64,000 nt of DNA from Purpureocillium takamizusanense. Taxonomy: Eukaryota > Ascomycota > Sordariomycetes > Hypocreales > Ophiocordycipitaceae. The notes beneath the pieces are model-generated. The model ran no database searches and was not told the origin of the DNA. It saw only the letters and a list, made by a program, of their open reading frames with translations. The stretch is from NCBI RefSeq assembly GCF_022605165.1, contig NC_063070.1, forward strand, positions 2,914,001-2,978,000, in the 5' to 3' direction. Shown in pieces: positions 60,611 to 64,000 of this stretch (position 1 is the stretch's first letter; every line of letters begins with the position of its first letter). The position numbers were made by a program, and so were the translations under genes.

Positions 60611-61792
60611 ATGGCGCCGCCACCACCGCTACAGCTCTCCTTCACGACGCTCGACGTCTTCACCGACACGCGCTTCGCCGGCAACCCGCTGGCGGTGGTG
60701 CGCGTGCCGGGCAACGAGGCCGCTGTCGCCCGCCTCACGCAGGAGGTCAAGCAGCGCATCGCGCGCGAGTTTAACCTCAGCGAGACCGTCTTCCTGCACG
60801 ATGCCGCCGCAGACGACGACGAAACCGCGAACGGCACGTCGTCGTCCCGCCGGCGGGTCGTGGACATCTTCACCGTCGACCAGGAGCTGCCGTTTGCGGG
60901 CCACCCGACCATCGGCACGGCGGTGCTGGTGCGCGACGTCCTGCGCTGGGACCACGTCGACACGCTCGTCACCAAGGCCGGCGCCATTGGCATCACGGTG
61001 GAGGGGGCAGCGCCCCACGACGACGACGATGCTGGTGCCGCTCCTAGCAGCAGTAGCACCTCGTGGGCGCAGCGGCTACGGCAGCGGCGCATACTCGCGC
61101 AGATCCCGCACGACGTACACGTGCACACCCGGACGCTGCGCGACATTCTCGGCGACGACGGCAGCAGCAGCGGGGGCATGCTCGGCGAGGAGGAGGCGGT
61201 GCTGGCCGCTCGCGCGCAGCTGTCAGACGACGCGGCCACGCGCGAGGCCGAGCTGGCGGCGCCCGCGGTGAGCATCGTCCGGGGCATGACGTTCCTGCTC
61301 GTCGAGCTGCCGTCCGTGGCGCACCTCGCGCGCGTCAACGTCGGCAAGCGGCTCGACTTTGGCGGCGGCCTGGCGCGGGCGCTGCTGGACGAGGGGCCGT
61401 GGCACGACAGCTTCGTGTCGCGGTACTACTACGTCAAGAAAGGGGCGGAGGAGGAGGGGGAGTCCAAGTCGTCGGCGGCGTGGAGCGGACACACGCGCAT
61501 GGTCGAGCTCGACTTTGAGGACCCGGCCACGGGCAGCGCAGCCTGCACGCTGGCCAGCTACCTCGTGCTCTCCGGCAAGGTCGCGGGCGGCGGCGGCGGC
61601 GGCAAGAAGCTCAGGTTCGACATTGTCCAGGGGGAGCACATGGGGAGGCGGAGCGACATTGCCGTCGAGATCCATACCAAGGAGGAAGAAGAGGCAGGGA
61701 GGGATGATGATGGCAGCGGGCTCTACGGCATAGACAAGCTGTTTTTGGGCGGGACGGCAGTGCCCGTCATGGAGGGGACCATTACTGTGTAA
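60611..61792 (+). CDS. PhzF-family isomerase/epimerase-like protein
   Basis: A 393-residue single-exon member of the PhzF (phenazine biosynthesis-like, diaminopimelate-epimerase fold) family. Family blocks are all present: TLDVFTDTRFAGNPLAVV at the N-terminus, the catalytic Glu E58 in FNLSETVFL, LPFAGHPTIGTA, and DPATGSAACTLASYL with D304 near the pseudo-twofold partner site. Two low-complexity insertions (Asp/Ser-rich near 135-150 and Gly/Ser near 185-200) make it longer than the usual size of about 300. Fungal members are of unknown substrate, and no phenazine genes are nearby, so a role in phenazine synthesis should not be inferred. Confidence 0.92.
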   Translation: MAPPPPLQLSFTTLDVFTDTRFAGNPLAVVRVPGNEAAVARLTQEVKQRIAREFNLSETVFLHDAAADDDETANGTSSSRRRVVDIFTVDQELPFAGHPTIGTAVLVRDVLRWDHVDTLVTKAGAIGITVEGAAPHDDDDAGAAPSSSSTSWAQRLRQRRILAQIPHDVHVHTRTLRDILGDDGSSSGGMLGEEEAVLAARAQLSDDAATREAELAAPAVSIVRGMTFLLVELPSVAHLARVNVGKRLDFGGGLARALLDEGPWHDSFVSRYYYVKKGAEEEGESKSSAAWSGHTRMVELDFEDPATGSAACTLASYLVLSGKVAGGGGGGKKLRFDIVQGEHMGRRSDIAVEIHTKEEEEAGRDDDGSGLYGIDKLFLGGTAVPVMEGTITV

Positions 61793-62070
61793 AAGAACTG
61801 ACTCGATTAGGGAGACAATTTGGTTCATCCGCATACATACGCACGTGTGGTTGCGTGCTACCTGTACAGTATATAGTTATATCGTGAGCTGAATGCGTGG
61901 CCGGGCTGTCGGCTGGGAAGCTGCGCTTATTTTTTCTTAGGAGGGCAACTAAAAAGGATTCCAGCGCCCGACGACCCGAAAGCTCACTGACGCAAGCCAA
62001 CAATAGTAGAAGCTCCCCCACATTATCGCTGCCCCTCCAAACTTCCGTCATCGCTCGCTTCATCCTCTGC

Positions 62071-63489
62071 ATGTCGGACACGACAACGACGACGAAAACA
62101 CCCCGCCGCAATCCCTCCCAATCTCTTCGTCCCTTCCTCCTCTCCAGACGCACAGCTCGACTCCTCTTCCTCTTCCTCCTGCTGCCCCTCCTCGTCCTCA
62201 CGCTGGCCATCCTGCTGCCAAACGCCGTCTCCTCCTCCTCCTCCTCCTCCTCCTTGTTGGTCGTGCCCCGCCTGCGGCAGCTCTCCAACCACCTCCTCCT
62301 CCCACTCCTCCCACTCCACCGCCGCCGTTCGAGCATCGTCACCAGCATGGCATCCTCCTCGTCGTCTCCGCCCGCCGCGGCGTACGAGCGCGAGCTCCTC
62401 GTCGCGCAGCTCGCCGTCCAGCGCGCCGCCGTCCTCACCCGCCGCGTCTTCCACGAAAAGGCAAAGGGCACCGTCGACAAGTCGGACAAGAGCCCCGTCA
62501 CCGTCGGCGACTTTGGCGCCCAGGCCCTCATTATCGCCGCCCTGCGCCACAACTTCCCCGCCGACGCCATCATCGCCGAGGAGGAGTCCGCCCAGCTGCG
62601 CGCCGACCCCGCCCTGCGCGACACCATCTGGGCCCTCGTCCGCGACACCCGCCTCGGCGCCAATGATGCCGATGCCGATGTTGTCGAGCGAGACGTCCTT
62701 GGCGGACCCATCCCGGACGTGGACGCCATGCTCGACCTCATCGACCGCGGCGGCAGCCAGGGCGGCGCCGCCGCCGGCAGTCGCGTCTGGGCCATCGACC
62801 CCATCGACGGCACAAAGGGCTTCCTCCGCGGCGGCCAGTACGCCGTCTGCCTCGCCCTCATCGTCGACGGCGACGTCAAGGTCGGCGTCCTCGGCTGCCC
62901 CAACCTGCCCGTCGACGACGACGCCCGCCTCACCACCGACATTGGCGCCGCCAACCAGACCGACGACGCCGCCGCCGGCCGCGGCGTGCTCTTCTCCGCC
63001 GTCCAGGGCCGCGGCGCGACCTCACGCCCCCTTGCCGCCCAGCCGCGGTCATCCGCCGCCGCCGCCGCCGACAAGCCCATCTCCATGCGGCCCATCCACG
63101 ACCTCGCCGCCGCCACCTTTTGCGAGAGCGTCGAGGCCGGCCACTCGGCCCACGACGACCAGGCCCTCATCTCGCGCCGCCTCGGCATCACCCACCCCAG
63201 CGTCCGCATGGACAGCCAGGCAAAGTACGGCTCCATCGCCCGCGGCGCCGGCGACATCTACCTGCGCCTGCCCGTCAAGGCCTCGTACCAGGAGAAGATT
63301 TGGGACCACGCCGCCGGCGACCTCATCGTCCGCGAGGCCGGCGGCCAGGTCACCGACATCCACGGCAAGAGGCTCGACTTTGGCGTCGGCCGCACCCTCG
63401 CCAACAACAAGGGCGTCGTCGCCGCGCCCGCTGCCGTCCACGCGACGGTCCTCGACGCTGTCCAGGAGGTGCTCAAGATTAAGCAGTAG
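62071..63489 (+). CDS. met22: 3'(2'),5'-bisphosphate nucleotidase Met22/Hal2
   Basis: Removes the 3' phosphate from PAP (and PAPS) in sulfur assimilation; the yeast enzyme is inhibited by lithium and sodium. From the first ATG (62071) the product is 472 residues; from an in-frame ATG at 62347 it is 380, close to cytosolic Hal2. The metal-binding motif is AIDPIDGTKGF with D243 and D246 (long form numbering), preceded by IIAEEESAQLR and followed by IWDHAAGDLIVREAGG. The extra N-terminus has a strong hydrophobic stretch (LLFLFLLLPLLVLTLAILL) flanked by basic residues, which would act as a membrane anchor. Single exon, very GC-rich. Enzyme identity is firm; which start is used is open. Confidence 0.92.
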   Translation: MSDTTTTTKTPRRNPSQSLRPFLLSRRTARLLFLFLLLPLLVLTLAILLPNAVSSSSSSSSLLVVPRLRQLSNHLLLPLLPLHRRRSSIVTSMASSSSSPPAAAYERELLVAQLAVQRAAVLTRRVFHEKAKGTVDKSDKSPVTVGDFGAQALIIAALRHNFPADAIIAEEESAQLRADPALRDTIWALVRDTRLGANDADADVVERDVLGGPIPDVDAMLDLIDRGGSQGGAAAGSRVWAIDPIDGTKGFLRGGQYAVCLALIVDGDVKVGVLGCPNLPVDDDARLTTDIGAANQTDDAAAGRGVLFSAVQGRGATSRPLAAQPRSSAAAAADKPISMRPIHDLAAATFCESVEAGHSAHDDQALISRRLGITHPSVRMDSQAKYGSIARGAGDIYLRLPVKASYQEKIWDHAAGDLIVREAGGQVTDIHGKRLDFGVGRTLANNKGVVAAPAAVHATVLDAVQEVLKIKQ

Positions 63490-63756
63490 AAAGATACTAG
63501 GCTCTTACCTTTTTTGGATTTTATGTTTCTATCTTGAACGACAAGACTTTGCATGATCAGGCATGGGAAAACGGAGAGAGAGTTACGGAACAGGGACGCA
63601 GATAGACGGGGCTCGTCTAATGAGAAACTTAACCCCCCAGTATATGACAGCCATGCTAGTAGTACAAGTCTTTCTTCTACACACCAATCCCCAATCCCGT
63701 AGCAGACGCACTTGCCCCATGGCGACTGCCGTCCGTTCAACAGAAACCCCCCACAT

Positions 63757-64000
63757 CTACTTAATCTTCTTTTGCTTTAGCTTGATGGTCTGGTCGTTGA
63801 TGAAGACGCCCTTGCCCTTGTACGGCTCCGGCGGCCGCCACTTGCGCACCCGCCCCGCAAACGACATGAGCACCTCGCGGTCCGGCCCCTCGAGCAGGAT
63901 GCGCGTCGGCGCCGGCGCCGTCGCCGTCACGCCGCGCGGGATCCCCTCCTCCACCGGGTGCGTGAAGCCGAGCTTGAGGCACAGGAACTTTTGCCCCGGG
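63757..64000 (-). CDS. mrpl6: Mitochondrial large-subunit ribosomal protein L6, C-terminal part
   Basis: An open frame runs from the window's right edge to a TAG at 63757-63759. The 81 visible residues, PGQKFLCLKLGFTHPVE to FINDQTIKLKQKKIK, match the second domain and the conserved end of L6/uL6 of the mitochondrial type. The 5' part of the gene lies outside the window. Confidence 0.88.
   Translation of the reverse strand, partial: PGQKFLCLKLGFTHPVEEGIPRGVTATAPAPTRILLEGPDREVLMSFAGRVRKWRPPEPYKGKGVFINDQTIKLKQKKIK

Noticed and set aside
61782..63257. 491-codon minus-strand open frame
   Set aside because: Antisense to met22; low-complexity Arg/Ser product with no domain.

Overview
The window is nuclear DNA from a filamentous ascomycete, most likely a hypocrealean Sordariomycete. 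Genes are split by short introns (about 49-110 nt) with GT..AG ends and CTNA(C)-type branch points. Coding DNA is GC-rich. The proteins are fungal: Atg12, Rap1, Swf1, Aha1, Fmc1, Kar5/Tht1-like, Dbf4-like, Icp55 and Met22. There is no bacterial operon structure, CRISPR array or intact transposon, and I recognised no tRNA or rRNA. Exon coordinates below were read by eye from splice signals, reading frame and family conservation.

Left third (1-22.6 kb): a 3' gene fragment; a Ubc8-type E2 with nine exons, including 8-nt, 3-nt and 1-nt exons; ketopantoate hydroxymethyltransferase (panB); Atg12; a phenylalanine/histidine ammonia-lyase; a 4.4-kb gap with no supported gene; a Dbf4-like subunit of the Cdc7 kinase; mitochondrial aminopeptidase Icp55; a small secreted Cys-containing protein; and an SREBP-type bHLH factor.

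Middle (22.6-44.5 kb): a 4-kb gap, a 61-residue Cys/His protein, a P450, a Kar5-like karyogamy protein, a nitrilase-family amidohydrolase, Rap1, DHHC transferase Swf1, Aha1, a secreted TagC-like beta-propeller and an aminoglycoside-phosphotransferase-like protein.

Right third (44.5-64 kb): a large conserved proline/serine-rich protein, Fmc1, a 1,471-residue protein with a degenerate kinase domain (predicted pseudokinase), a Cys-motif/coiled-coil gene with an in-frame TAG, a PhzF-family protein, Met22/Hal2 and the 3' end of mitochondrial ribosomal protein L6.

Most genes are unrelated housekeeping loci and I see no biosynthetic cluster. Functional themes that recur are mitochondrial maintenance (Icp55, Fmc1, bL6/uL6m), protein modification and turnover (Ubc8, Atg12, Aha1, Swf1), and chromosome biology (Dbf4, Rap1, Kar5). 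The most unusual observation is the Ubc8 gene, whose conserved protein sequence can only be rebuilt exactly by using a single-nucleotide exon and a 3-nt exon. Other points of interest are two GC-AG introns, two stop-free introns of length 3n, the pseudokinase, and a (TC)n tract that touches a stop codon.
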